From: Faucicola osloensis_D
Lineage (GTDB): Bacteria > Pseudomonadota > Gammaproteobacteria > Pseudomonadales > Moraxellaceae
NCBI GenBank assembly: GCA_020041925.1
Contig: CP083409.1
DNA length: 64,000 nucleotides
Reading direction: 5' to 3' (one strand)
This document shows, one piece after another, positions 1 to 8,915 of this stretch; position 1 is the stretch's first letter; each line of letters starts with the position of its first letter. Below the pieces are notes generated by a model. That model searched no databases, was not told the DNA's origin, and saw nothing but the letters and a program-made list of their open reading frames with translations. The position numbers were made by a program, and so were the translations under genes.

Positions 1-1130
1 TGAAAATAGGGCAAAATTTGCTGTTTTAATAACGCATTTTTAAAGGCGCTTAGCAAATGAATGTCTTTAAAATTGCCTTTTTGCTGGTTGGCATCATACC
101 AAACACAATCTTCATCACTGATGAGCCGCGCATGTTTTAACGCCGTGTCTGCTTGTAAGAGCAGTGTCTGAGCATCTTGGGTATGAGTTGGAAAAATCGA
201 GGCGCCAATCGACAGCCTTAAATAAATTGATTGGTTGTCAATGCTAAAAGGTAAGTCAAATAACTGTTTGAGCGCTGCCACATAGTGATGCGCGGCATCA
301 AGGTCTTGTACCGAAATCATCGCCGCAAAACTATCACCCCCAAACCGCGAAAAAGTGACTAAACTTGCACCCGAAATCTTTAAGGACTTTATCCGTTTGA
401 CAAAACCTTGAATCAGCGTATTGGTATTTTCAATGCCAAGGCTGATGTTAAAAGACTGCAATTTATCAATATTGATGCGTATCAATACCCCCATACAATC
501 GCGGTGATTATCAGCTGTCTGGTAGTAGTCAATACAGCTTTTTAATTTGTCATAAAAAGTATCATAATTGGGCAGACCCGTTAATTCATCATAATTGTAG
601 AGATGTAAGGTGTGGCTAAGCTGCGCATCTTTTTTGGTTAAATTGGTAAGTAGCCCTACATACACCACCTGATTATCATCGACTTCACACACGGAGATAT
701 CTAGCCAAACCGCCACTTCAGGTGAATTGTGATAAGAAAGCACTAAATTGGTCGAAATTGATTGTCGATTATCCAGTCTGGTAATGATGGCGGCAATCGC
801 TTGCTGTAAGTGTGGGGCATAGGTCTTATACGGATAAAAATAAAACGGGCTACCTATCACCTGATCGCGTGGAAAGGTGGTAATGTTTAAAAATTGCTGA
901 TTGACACAGATAAAACGTAGCCGTTCATCAAGCATAAAAATGCCATCATGGATTTTTGAAAAAACCGAGGCAAACACCGCATTTTGATGTTCAAGCGAAA
1001 TTTGTTGATCAAAAAAATGGCTATCAACAATAAACCCATACTCACGTAAATCACCATGACACAACTTATTAACATCCACAAAGCAATCACGATGGTCTAT
1101 CGGCATGACTGGATCGGTATTGGATGACAT
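1..1130 (-). CDS. PAS-GGDEF(-EAL) cyclic-di-GMP signalling protein, 3' end cut by the window edge
   Basis: Reading back from an ATG at 1130 gives an uninterrupted frame of 376 codons that leaves the window at base 1, so the C-terminus is missing. Residues about 50-170 look like a PAS/PAC sensor domain and residues about 185-330 like a GGDEF domain. The signature at residues 264-268 is GGDSF instead of GGDEF or GGEEF, so the catalytic acidic residue is replaced by Ser and cyclase activity is doubtful. The last visible residues (LLSAFKNALLKQQILPYF) resemble the beginning of an EAL phosphodiesterase domain, so the whole protein is probably a PAS-GGDEF-EAL hybrid that degrades or senses c-di-GMP; this is inference because the EAL motif lies outside the window. 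The start codon lies 2 bases after the rsmE stop codon, suggesting translational coupling. Confidence 0.8.
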   Translation of the reverse strand, partial: MSSNTDPVMPIDHRDCFVDVNKLCHGDLREYGFIVDSHFFDQQISLEHQNAVFASVFSKIHDGIFMLDERLRFICVNQQFLNITTFPRDQVIGSPFYFYPYKTYAPHLQQAIAAIITRLDNRQSISTNLVLSYHNSPEVAVWLDISVCEVDDNQVVYVGLLTNLTKKDAQLSHTLHLYNYDELTGLPNYDTFYDKLKSCIDYYQTADNHRDCMGVLIRINIDKLQSFNISLGIENTNTLIQGFVKRIKSLKISGASLVTFSRFGGDSFAAMISVQDLDAAHHYVAALKQLFDLPFSIDNQSIYLRLSIGASIFPTHTQDAQTLLLQADTALKHARLISDEDCVWYDANQQKGNFKDIHLLSAFKNALLKQQILPYF

Positions 1131-1132
1131 GA

Positions 1133-1993
1133 TTATTCCTGTGCAAGGGTCAAAGTTTGATGTAGGGTCAACAATGAAGACAATGCGACAACAGGGGCTG
1201 TTTCAGTTCGTAGCACACGCTCGCCAATTTGCCAAGGCATAAAACCCCGCTCGATAGCTTGCGTTATTTCTTGCTCTGAAAACCCACCTTCGGCGCCAAT
1301 GAGTAACCAAAATTGGGCTAAAGAACACTGTCTAAACTGGTTTGTTATACGGGGTATTGGGTTGGTATAGGGCGTGAGGGGTTCAATATCGTTATGCTCA
1401 ATGTCGTTACCTTCAATTTGATTACAAGGTGTCACTACGCCACTGTCATCAGGAGGAACGGCTAAAATTAATTTGGTCACGTCGGCAGAAGTGGGAACGC
1501 CTGCTGGCTCATCAATCCAGTCGCTAAAAGCTTTTGGTGCCAGCAATGTTGGCACAATATTAAGCCCACATTGTTCACATGCCGATACCGCAATCTGCTG
1601 CCAGTGGGCGAGCTTTTTATCGGCTTGGTCTGCTTTTAGGCGTACTTCGCCATGTTGGCTTGTGAGCAGCTGAATCGATGACACCCCAAGCTCTGTGGAT
1701 TTTTGAATGGCATAATCCATGCGCTCGCCACGGCTCATAACCAAGGCAATGTTCACAGTAAATGGCAAAGCTCGATTGATCGGATTAAAATCGTTGATGG
1801 TAACGAGCGCTTGTTTTTTAGTGACATCCGTTAAAGTGACGGTATATTCACCACCTTGACCATCAAAAAACAACGCTTGTTCGCCGATACTTGCTCTTAA
1901 CACTTTACACCAATGATGAAAAATCTCTTCGGTCAAAGGCACAGTGCTGCCAACTTGTAGCAAATTTGGTTGGTTATAAAAAAATCTACGCAT
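1133..1993 (-). CDS. rsmE: 16S rRNA (uracil-1498-N3)-methyltransferase RsmE
   Basis: This SPOUT-class methyltransferase makes m3U1498 in the decoding region of 16S rRNA using SAM. An N-terminal PUA-like part begins RRFFYNQPNLLQVG, and the C-terminal knot motifs LLIGAEGGFSEQEI and GERVLRTETA, which form the SAM site, are intact. At 286 residues it is about 40 longer than the usual ~243. The extra residues sit just before the LLIGAEGG strand and contain a short internal repeat (GNDIEHNDIEP), probably a surface loop. The upstream ribosome site is weak. The gene is followed almost immediately by the PAS-GGDEF gene on the same strand. Confidence 0.9.
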   Translation of the reverse strand: MRRFFYNQPNLLQVGSTVPLTEEIFHHWCKVLRASIGEQALFFDGQGGEYTVTLTDVTKKQALVTINDFNPINRALPFTVNIALVMSRGERMDYAIQKSTELGVSSIQLLTSQHGEVRLKADQADKKLAHWQQIAVSACEQCGLNIVPTLLAPKAFSDWIDEPAGVPTSADVTKLILAVPPDDSGVVTPCNQIEGNDIEHNDIEPLTPYTNPIPRITNQFRQCSLAQFWLLIGAEGGFSEQEITQAIERGFMPWQIGERVLRTETAPVVALSSLLTLHQTLTLAQE

Positions 1994-2269
1994 AAATCAT
2001 CTAAGTAAGTTTCACGATTAAGTTAAGTTAAGTGGGTCAAAATTCCTACAAAAGTTAAATATTTTTTTGACGATAATCTCATTGATTGTACGTTAAATAT
2101 GAGTAATGTAGGCATAAGCTGTGAATTTTAATACAATTTTTTATAATACAGTAAGAATTGAAACTTTGTAACAAATCCTAACTTTTGACGATAAATTATA
2201 ATAACAAACATCTATTTACAATTGATTAGTTAATTAGTCAGTAAATTTCATGCGGCGTTAGTAAAGGCG

Positions 2270-3637
2270 TTAAGGCAGATCGATGGCTTGAGACGAGCCT
2301 TTCGGTATTTTTGGGAGATTGTCACAAAGCTTTTGCAAACAACGATTTAATATGCCAAAGATGTGCCCAATCTCTGCCGGGGTCGTGCAATAAGGCGGAA
2401 TAAGATAAACATGGTTGCCAATCGGACGAATCATCACGCCCTGATCAAGGCATAAATTGGCAAAAGCTTTGCCCAAATTTTGAGAAAAATCCAAGGTAAA
2501 AGCTGCAATCATGCCGGTTTGACGTACAAACTTTATGGGTAAATTGGCATCAGCTAATTGCTGTAAACCATGCGCCATCGCTTGGATAAGGGATTGGTTG
2601 TGTAGCAAGACATTATCGCGTTCAAACAGTTCAAGCGACGCCAAAGCCGCGCTACAAGCCAATGGATTGCCAGTAAAACTATGCGAATGTAAAAAGCCTT
2701 TTTCCACTTTGTCATCATAAAATGCTTGGTAGACATCATCGGTTGTCATGACGCAAGACATTGGCAGATAGCCTGCCGTTAGACCTTTTGACAGACAGAT
2801 AAAGTCAGGGCAATAATCGTCTTGTTTATCCGCATCTGCCAACCCCAGCATTTGCTCTACCGCAAACATAGTACCTGTACGACCAAAACCCACGGCAATC
2901 TCATCATATATCACATGGATGTGATAATGGTGCGCAAGTTTGGCAACGCCAAGCAAATAATTAGCAGAATACATCGCCATGCCCGCCGCCCCTTGTACCA
3001 AAGGTTCAAGGATAATCGCACAGATATCGCGGGATTTTTCTGCCAAGATGCGTTCTAGTGCATCCAAGCTTTTTTGCTCATGGAGCTGCGCTGCGCTATC
3101 GTCAGGGCTGAAAATATGTGCGGGGGAAGGAATACGAATTTGGCTGACAATCAAATCTTTGTATTGCTTACTAAACAGCGGGATATCTGTCACCGCAAGA
3201 CTGCCAACGGTTTCACCGTGATAACCGTGTTCCAATGAGATAAATTTGGTTTTTTGCGTTTGCCCTGATTGCTGCCAGTACTGCAAACTCATCTTAAGCG
3301 CGACCTCCACCGCCCCTGAGCCACTGTCGGCAAAAAAAGCTTTGGTTAGTGACTTGGGCGTGATGGCAACCAATTTTTCTGCAAGCGTCAAAATCGGCGG
3401 GTGAGTGACACTAGCGATTAAAGTATGCTCAAGCGTATCGAGCTGCTGTTTTATTTTTTCGTTGATAAAGGGATGGCAATGTCCATGTAGATTGACCCAC
3501 CATGAGCTAATCATATCGTAATAGGCGTTACCGTGCTGATCATATAATTGATTGCCTTGAGCTTTGACGAGGTGGAGTGGGGGATTATTTTCAAGGGCTT
3601 GCATCTGTGTGCAAGGAAGCCATAACGCGTTATTCAT
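2270..3637 (-). CDS. bioA: Adenosylmethionine-8-amino-7-oxononanoate aminotransferase (biotin synthesis)
   Basis: BioA is a PLP-dependent class III aminotransferase that converts KAPA to DAPA using SAM as amino donor, in the cytosol. Visible family features are SSWWVNLHGHCHPFIN near the N-terminus, GSGAVEVALKM, YHGETVGSLAVTD, the DEIAVGFGRTG stretch that contacts PLP, and LSKGLTAGYLPMS with the Schiff-base lysine. The start is placed at the ATG giving MNNALWLPCTQMQ, as usual for the family (455 aa). A longer reading from a TTG at 3682 would run through the likely -10 element. No bioF, bioC or bioD is nearby, so the biotin genes are dispersed here. Confidence 0.93.
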   Translation of the reverse strand: MNNALWLPCTQMQALENNPPLHLVKAQGNQLYDQHGNAYYDMISSWWVNLHGHCHPFINEKIKQQLDTLEHTLIASVTHPPILTLAEKLVAITPKSLTKAFFADSGSGAVEVALKMSLQYWQQSGQTQKTKFISLEHGYHGETVGSLAVTDIPLFSKQYKDLIVSQIRIPSPAHIFSPDDSAAQLHEQKSLDALERILAEKSRDICAIILEPLVQGAAGMAMYSANYLLGVAKLAHHYHIHVIYDEIAVGFGRTGTMFAVEQMLGLADADKQDDYCPDFICLSKGLTAGYLPMSCVMTTDDVYQAFYDDKVEKGFLHSHSFTGNPLACSAALASLELFERDNVLLHNQSLIQAMAHGLQQLADANLPIKFVRQTGMIAAFTLDFSQNLGKAFANLCLDQGVMIRPIGNHVYLIPPYCTTPAEIGHIFGILNRCLQKLCDNLPKIPKGSSQAIDLP

Positions 3638-3661
3638 AAGGGTCTCAAAATTTTTTGTCAC

Positions 3662-3670
3662 ATTGTAGCA
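3662..3670 (-). promoter_or_regulatory. Extended -10 promoter element for bioA
   Basis: On the minus strand the bases read TGC-TACAAT, an extended -10 (TGn plus a TATAAT-like hexamer), about 25 bases ahead of the chosen bioA ATG. No good -35 is seen, which fits an extended -10 promoter. A BirA operator was not recognisable. Confidence 0.45.
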
Positions 3671-3781
3671 CTTTTGACCCAAGAAAAAAGGCTTGAAATC
3701 GCAAGCCCTCTAATGCTATGAGTGATAATGATAATAATAGGAACGGTAATTATCACAGAATTTACGCACTATAAATTTTCG

Positions 3782-3820
3782 ATAAAAAAGCGTCTAAAAA
3801 AAATTCGTTTTTAGACGCTT
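3782..3820 (-). terminator. Rho-independent terminator of the citrate-transporter gene
   Basis: A perfect 13-bp stem (arms 3788-3800 and 3808-3820, 7-base loop) is followed on the minus strand by a run of T. It lies 65 bases past the stop of the CitMHS gene and separates it from bioA. Confidence 0.85.
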
Positions 3821-3884
3821 GTATAAACAGTAAATTTATAATGATTGCTAAAATCGTATACTTAAAATTCCCGATGATAGCCTA

Positions 3885-5246
3885 TTAAAGTGGCACACCA
3901 CCCACCGTGAATATCGCTAAGGAAAATGCGACAAAAATCCCAATCGCCCATTTGGCTGATTGAATCTGCCATTTACCCATCTCAACGCCTGTAATATGCA
4001 GCAATAGATAGATAAATCCAACCAATGGACTTAATAAATGAAATGCTTGACCAGCGGTTGAAGCAATCGCGATATCCATTGAGCTAAAACCATATTTTAT
4101 CCCAACTTGGTTTAATACTGGTAACACACCCAAATAAAAAGCATCATTACTTAGCAAAAACGTACCAGGTACAGAGATCAAGGCAACAATCAACGGCCAG
4201 TGATTACCAAACCGCTCAGGAATCCAGGTCGCTAGCGCTTCGCCCATAGCATGACTCATACCTGTGCCAGATAAAATCCCCATAAACACACCCGCTGCCA
4301 ACACCATAAAAATTACTTGTACAGCTGATGAGCCATATTTTTCAATAATTTCACGTTGATCGGCTTGTTTCGGGTAATTAGCCATTAAAGCAACGGCTAA
4401 CGCAATCGCAAAAATCAATGCTGAATTGACTTTTGGTAGAAACCACATACCACCAAAAATAAGTTCAATCATCACTAGCAGCGTCAAGCCAAAATTAAAC
4501 CAAATGAGATGGGGTCTAGTAAATTTAGCATCGTCCTCATGTGGTGTATCGATTAGATGCACCATACCGTCTGTATTTAGATTGGTGATACCCAGTCGTT
4601 TTCTCTCTGCTAATCCCCGTATGACAGCCACAACAATGACCCATAGGGCGGCTATAATCATCCCCGGCATGATTGCACGTAATAACTCCCCCTCATCAAC
4701 ATGCAGCGCTGTGATGATACGTGCGGTGGGTCCTCCCCAGGGTAATAAATTCATGATAGAGTTTGCTAAGACAATTAATACCGCCAAATCCATCATTTTC
4801 ATATTCAGTTTGCGATATACAGGTAGCAGGGCTGAACAGACCACAAGGGTGGTCGTCGATCCATCGCCATCAACTGAGATGCCTAGTGCAAGAATCGCTG
4901 TGCCCACCAAGACTTTTAAAGGGTCGCCCTTGACTGCTCGGACAATAAAATTGACCAATGGCTGAAACAACCCAGCACTCAGCATTAAACCAAAGTATAA
5001 AATCGCAAATAACAGCATAAGTGCTGTACCTGCAACACCTTTAATTTTTAAATCGGCATCGCTGATCATCCCGGCAATAGCATATTTAGGAATATCAAGT
5101 GCAGAAAAACCCCACTGGTTTATTGCTCCAGCGATAACACCAATAATTAAAGGCACTAAAATAAGAGAGGTAAAAGGGGACGCTTTGCGGGTCATGATAA
5201 GTATCATAAACCCGATCACAATTAATAATCCAAACAGCGCTAACAT
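3885..5246 (-). CDS. CitMHS-family citrate (metal-citrate):H+ symporter
   Basis: This polytopic inner-membrane transporter has 453 residues and about 12 hydrophobic segments. The N-terminus (MLALFGLLIVIGFMILIMTR) and the segment LALGISVDGDGSTTTLVVC match the CitMHS family (Bacillus CitM/CitH type), which imports citrate complexed with Mg2+ or Ca2+ by proton symport. A conserved-looking central stretch, NLLPWGGPTARI, is present. A good ribosome site (AAAGGA) lies 8 bases before the ATG. It is a single gene with its own terminator, next to lactate and ethanol oxidation genes, so a role in organic-acid uptake is likely. Whether citrate itself or another tricarboxylate is carried cannot be read from sequence. 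Confidence 0.85.
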   Translation of the reverse strand: MLALFGLLIVIGFMILIMTRKASPFTSLILVPLIIGVIAGAINQWGFSALDIPKYAIAGMISDADLKIKGVAGTALMLLFAILYFGLMLSAGLFQPLVNFIVRAVKGDPLKVLVGTAILALGISVDGDGSTTTLVVCSALLPVYRKLNMKMMDLAVLIVLANSIMNLLPWGGPTARIITALHVDEGELLRAIMPGMIIAALWVIVVAVIRGLAERKRLGITNLNTDGMVHLIDTPHEDDAKFTRPHLIWFNFGLTLLVMIELIFGGMWFLPKVNSALIFAIALAVALMANYPKQADQREIIEKYGSSAVQVIFMVLAAGVFMGILSGTGMSHAMGEALATWIPERFGNHWPLIVALISVPGTFLLSNDAFYLGVLPVLNQVGIKYGFSSMDIAIASTAGQAFHLLSPLVGFIYLLLHITGVEMGKWQIQSAKWAIGIFVAFSLAIFTVGGVPL

Positions 5247-5381
5247 AGTCGTAATCCTTTACATGGTCATTTAACAAGGTGGCAATATTATCATAATATT
5301 TTGTGTTTTTTCGATAATTTCTATGTTCATGACACAAACCAAGATATCCCGATACGCGCAACTATTAAAATGCCCCAATCT

Positions 5382-5783
5382 CTACAGCCACCTATCATAA
5401 AATGAAGTCAACCAAGTTCGATGTAGGTTATCAGCTAACGTATTGAAAAATATATAAAAATAGTAATATAACAAGCCAACATCACTACGATGTCTTGAAT
5501 GCTCAGTTGCACAAATAGGTTTTAGCTCATCAAGACTGGCGTTAAAAGATACACAAGCATTACCACCCAAAAGTGCATAGAGGCATGCTATTTTTTTATT
5601 TCGATAGGTCAATGGTATTGCAGCATTTCTTTTGCAGGCACAGGAAAAAGACAGGGTAGTAAAGCGGGAAGTCAAGAATAAAACACAACCAACGCTTTGG
5701 TGGGGTATCACCCATATCGAAAAAGCCTGGCAACGGTTTTTCAACGAAAAGTTCATGATTAAGGAAAATTGATGGTGAAGCAA
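5382..5783 (-). pseudogene. Decayed region, possible transposase remnant
   Basis: The 546 bases between the CitMHS gene and the GAF-regulator gene hold no convincing intact gene. On the minus strand the readable frame contains ELKPICATEHSRHRS followed by a short non-matching tail. An EHSRHRS-type motif recalls the C-terminal end of DDE transposases of the IS982/DDE_Tnp_1_3 kind, where it is normally followed by NFLVNL-like residues; here the frame appears lost. On the plus strand a 54-codon frame without a good start (5608-5772) also reads like protein (REVKNKTQPTLWWGITHIEK). No clear terminal inverted repeats were found. This is most simply a mosaic of gene remnants, recognised from motif memory only. 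Confidence 0.3.
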
Positions 5784-5793
5784 AAATTGATGG

Positions 5794-6969
5794 TTACCGA
5801 TTTGACAGTACCTCTAAATGTTGGTGAATCGAGAGGTTATCTGGCATTAACTCAATCAGCCTTTCTATGGCATCGCTAGCATCAGGGCAATTTGACAAAT
5901 GCATGAGTAATAAGTCAACCTGATCTGACTGATAAATGGCTTGGCTTAAGCGAGCTTCTAAACAGGTGCGCCAAGTGCATAAAAAAGGGCTTTCAGTTTT
6001 GCTAAAAAATATGCCAGTATATAGTTTGATGGCGGCTTCTAAATAACCTGCATTTAATGATTGTTCAACCCGCAAAAAATCACCATCAATAGGCATTAAT
6101 AGTCGGTACGGACGAGAACCCAATAAACCAGTAAGTGTATCACGTAACTGCGACATTTCAGTCTTTAGCGTACCTTGTGACACTTTACGCTCACCGTAGA
6201 TGGCTTGGTGTAAGGCATCTAAGCTCAGACCTTGGGGACAAAGTGCTAACACTGTCAATATCTCGATTTGCCGAGGGGTCAGCCGCAAGGTTTTGCCATT
6301 GAATATAACACTGGGTTCGCTAAATCCTTGAATATACAGATAGTGTCTTTGGCACTCATTCAAAGCGGATTGTAAAATACTGGCACAGCGTTCAGCAGCA
6401 AATATGCCAAAATTATTGTGATTCTGCCAAGTGGTCGATAAATCCAGTACGCCAATGACCTGTTTGGTATGCGGTTCAATAATAGGCGTGGCGTAACAGA
6501 CCCATTCATGAACCGAAGGCATATAGTGTTCATTGGAAAAAACACAAGTTGATTGCTGCGTTTTTAGTGATAATGCAAGCGCATTTGTGCCAACTTGGCT
6601 TTCCCCCCAGCATCCGCCTTCGATGAAGTTAACCGCTTCTGCCGCTTTTTGCATAGACTTGCTGGCAGTCGTCCAGATAATCGTACTACCGATATCAGCC
6701 ACAGCCATCACCATGGAGGATTGCAGCGTGATATGTTGTAATTGATTTTGACAATAGCCTAAGGCTTTTTTTAGATAATACGATTGATCGCTTTTGGTGG
6801 CGTTAATGGGTGCTTGTTGGCGCTCAGTTGGAATGTTAGCACTGTCTGAGCGGTGCCATGACTGAACGATACTTTGTTGGATAAGATCTGCATTATTATC
6901 GGTAAAGGTAATGTTAAAACGCCTCTTATCAATCCGATGCCTTTGCTCTAACAGTCTATTTTTATTCAT
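5794..6969 (-). CDS. GAF-domain transcriptional regulator with C-terminal winged-helix domain, probably controlling the divergent aldehyde dehydrogenase
   Basis: The 391-residue protein starts like AcoR-type regulators (IVQSWHRS near residue 35), then has a GAF-like sensor part (about 95-210; CWGESQVGTNALALSL and YATPIIEPHTKQVIGVLDLS). Unlike AcoR it has no sigma54-activating AAA+ domain. Residues about 225-310 (LRLTPRQIEILTVLALCPQG, then GTLKTEMSQLRDTL) look like a winged helix of the OmpR/SARP kind. It is transcribed away from the aldehyde dehydrogenase gene with about 200 bases between the starts, a layout typical for a regulator and its target. The ligand is unknown; an aldehyde, alcohol or acetoin-like signal would be a guess. 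Confidence 0.75.
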   Translation of the reverse strand: MNKNRLLEQRHRIDKRRFNITFTDNNADLIQQSIVQSWHRSDSANIPTERQQAPINATKSDQSYYLKKALGYCQNQLQHITLQSSMVMAVADIGSTIIWTTASKSMQKAAEAVNFIEGGCWGESQVGTNALALSLKTQQSTCVFSNEHYMPSVHEWVCYATPIIEPHTKQVIGVLDLSTTWQNHNNFGIFAAERCASILQSALNECQRHYLYIQGFSEPSVIFNGKTLRLTPRQIEILTVLALCPQGLSLDALHQAIYGERKVSQGTLKTEMSQLRDTLTGLLGSRPYRLLMPIDGDFLRVEQSLNAGYLEAAIKLYTGIFFSKTESPFLCTWRTCLEARLSQAIYQSDQVDLLLMHLSNCPDASDAIERLIELMPDNLSIHQHLEVLSNR

Positions 6970-7118
6970 ATTTTAAAATATCCTAATGCACTAACCAATC
7001 CTTGGTTTTTTAAAATAAGCTATCCTCAATAGTATAATGTCCATCCCTTATTGTAAAGGATAATTAAACACCTACCTTTTACCTACCGTTTCTGTAATAA
7101 TATGAATTTGTAAACCCC

Positions 7119-7135
7119 AACTGCACGAAGCAGTT
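7119..7135. promoter_or_regulatory. Short inverted repeat in the leader of the aldehyde dehydrogenase gene
   Basis: AACTGC and GCAGTT flank the five bases ACGAA, about 32 bases before the start codon. It could be the operator of the divergent GAF regulator or an mRNA hairpin; six-base arms alone are weak evidence. Confidence 0.3.
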
Positions 7136-7166
7136 TATCTACCAACTGACAAAAGGAAATGTCATT

Positions 7167-8678
7167 ATGCGTTATGCTGACCCTAATACTGACGGTGCTA
7201 AAATCAATTTTAAAGAAAAGTATGACAACTTTATTGGCGGCCAATGGGTTGCGCCGGTTAAAGGTGAGTACTTTGATGACATCTCACCCGTCAACGGCAA
7301 GCCCTTCGCCAAAGTCGCCAAATCAAGTCCAGAAGACATTGAACTTGCACTTGATGCCGCCCATGCCGCTAAAACTAAGTGGAATGCGGCTTCACCCACA
7401 GAGCGCTCTAATCTATTATTAAAAATCGCGGATCGCCTTGAGCAAAATATTGAGTTATTGGCGGTAGCTGAAACATGGGAAAACGGTAAACCCATCCGTG
7501 AAACCTTAGCTGCGGATATACCACTTGCCATTGACCATTTTCGCTACTTTGCCGGTGCAATTCGCGCGCAAGAAGGCGGTGTGTCACCCATTGATAATGA
7601 CACTGTCGCTTATCACTTTCATGAGCCTTTAGGTGTGGTTGGACAAATCATTCCTTGGAATTTTCCAATTTTAATGGCTGCCTGGAAAATCGCGCCTGCA
7701 CTAGCCGCGGGTAACTGCATCGTCTTAAAACCTGCCGAACAGACGCCTGTGAGCTTATTGGTGCTTGTTGAATTGATTCAAGATTTGCTACCAGCAGGTA
7801 TCTTAAACATCGTCAATGGGTATGGCGAAGAGGTGGGTAGTTATTTAGCTAGAAGCCCACGCATCTCAAAAATTGCCTTTACTGGCTCAACCCCTGTCGG
7901 TCAGCTTATTATGAAGTATGCGACAGAAAATATTATTCCAGTTACTTTAGAATTAGGCGGTAAATCACCCAATATTTTCTTTGCCGATGTCATGGATAAA
8001 GAAGATGATTACCTAGAAAAAGCGCTTGAAGGTTTTACTATGTTTGCGCTCAATCAAGGTGAAATATGTACCTGTCCTTCGAGAGCCTTAGTGCATGAAA
8101 GTATCGCCGATGCCTTCTTGGCCAAAGCCGTAGAACGGGTAAAACGTATCAAAACAGGTCATCCATTGGATACGGAAACGATGATTGGTGCGCAAGCCTC
8201 TCAGGAACAACAAGACAAAATCTTAGGCTGTATTGCTACAGGTAAACAAGAAGGCGCCGAGCTTTTAACCGGTGGTAATGCAAGACATGAGGTGGGTGAA
8301 GGTTATTATATCGAGCCGACGATTTTTAAAGGCAATAATGATATGAAAATCTTCCAAGAAGAGATTTTTGGCCCAGTATTGTCTGTGACAACCTTTAAAG
8401 ACTTTGATGATGCTATGCGTATTGCCAATGATACTATGTTTGGGCTAGGTGCTGGCGTGTGGGCACGTAGTGGCAATACTGCCTACCGTGCAGGGCGGGC
8501 TATTCAAGCTGGGCGAGTATGGACAAACTGTTACCACATTTATCCAGCCCATGCTGCATTTGGTGGTTACAAGAAATCAGGCATCGGGCGTGAAAACCAC
8601 AAAATGATGTTAGAGCATTACCAAAATACCAAAAATTTACTGGTCAGCTATTCTGAAAAACCGATGGGCTTCTTCTAG
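7167..8678 (+). CDS. NAD(P)-dependent aldehyde dehydrogenase (acetaldehyde dehydrogenase, ExaC/AldB/AcoD type)
   Basis: The enzyme oxidises an aldehyde, probably acetaldehyde, to the acid with NAD(P)+. All family features are present in 503 residues: IIPWNFPILMAAWKIAPALA and the cofactor-binding AFTGSTPVG, catalytic Glu262 in LELGGKSP, and nucleophile Cys301 in NQGEICTCPSR. The second Cys at 303 and the C-terminal end (GIGRENHKMMLEHYQNTKNL) are as in ExaC/AldB-type enzymes of ethanol metabolism. A ribosome site (AAAGGAA) precedes the ATG. It is monocistronic with its own terminator, divergent from a GAF regulator, and close to an iron alcohol dehydrogenase that would supply acetaldehyde. Confidence 0.93.
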   Translation: MRYADPNTDGAKINFKEKYDNFIGGQWVAPVKGEYFDDISPVNGKPFAKVAKSSPEDIELALDAAHAAKTKWNAASPTERSNLLLKIADRLEQNIELLAVAETWENGKPIRETLAADIPLAIDHFRYFAGAIRAQEGGVSPIDNDTVAYHFHEPLGVVGQIIPWNFPILMAAWKIAPALAAGNCIVLKPAEQTPVSLLVLVELIQDLLPAGILNIVNGYGEEVGSYLARSPRISKIAFTGSTPVGQLIMKYATENIIPVTLELGGKSPNIFFADVMDKEDDYLEKALEGFTMFALNQGEICTCPSRALVHESIADAFLAKAVERVKRIKTGHPLDTETMIGAQASQEQQDKILGCIATGKQEGAELLTGGNARHEVGEGYYIEPTIFKGNNDMKIFQEEIFGPVLSVTTFKDFDDAMRIANDTMFGLGAGVWARSGNTAYRAGRAIQAGRVWTNCYHIYPAHAAFGGYKKSGIGRENHKMMLEHYQNTKNLLVSYSEKPMGFF

Positions 8679-8701
8679 AATTTGATAGGTCATAAGCAAC
8701 A

Positions 8702-8731
8702 AAAACCGCTCTCATAGAGCGGTTTTTTTAT
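8702..8731 (+). terminator. Rho-independent terminator after the aldehyde dehydrogenase gene
   Basis: An 11-bp stem (AAAACCGCTCT paired with AGAGCGGTTTT, three-base loop) is followed by a T-run. It begins 24 bases past the stop codon. Confidence 0.9.
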
Positions 8732-8915
8732 CGAAAATAAAAAGTATCAATATTAAATTCATTCACACGTGCTCAATCAGACACTCACAATAAGCAGTTA
8801 TTGCGCCATAAAGTTGATAAATTCATTGAACTTAGTTCAATCATAAAATCTTAGCATTTACTAAAATAAGAAAATATCATAGAGACGCTGAGGTTGACTA
8901 TTCACTATCAGTCTA

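Noticed and set aside
3638..3682. N-terminal extension of bioA from a TTG
   Set aside because: It overlaps the probable TGC-TACAAT promoter element and adds residues without family match.
4426..4965. 179-codon plus-strand frame
   Set aside because: It is the antisense of the CitMHS gene, whose protein is clearly recognised; composition is that of a shadow frame.
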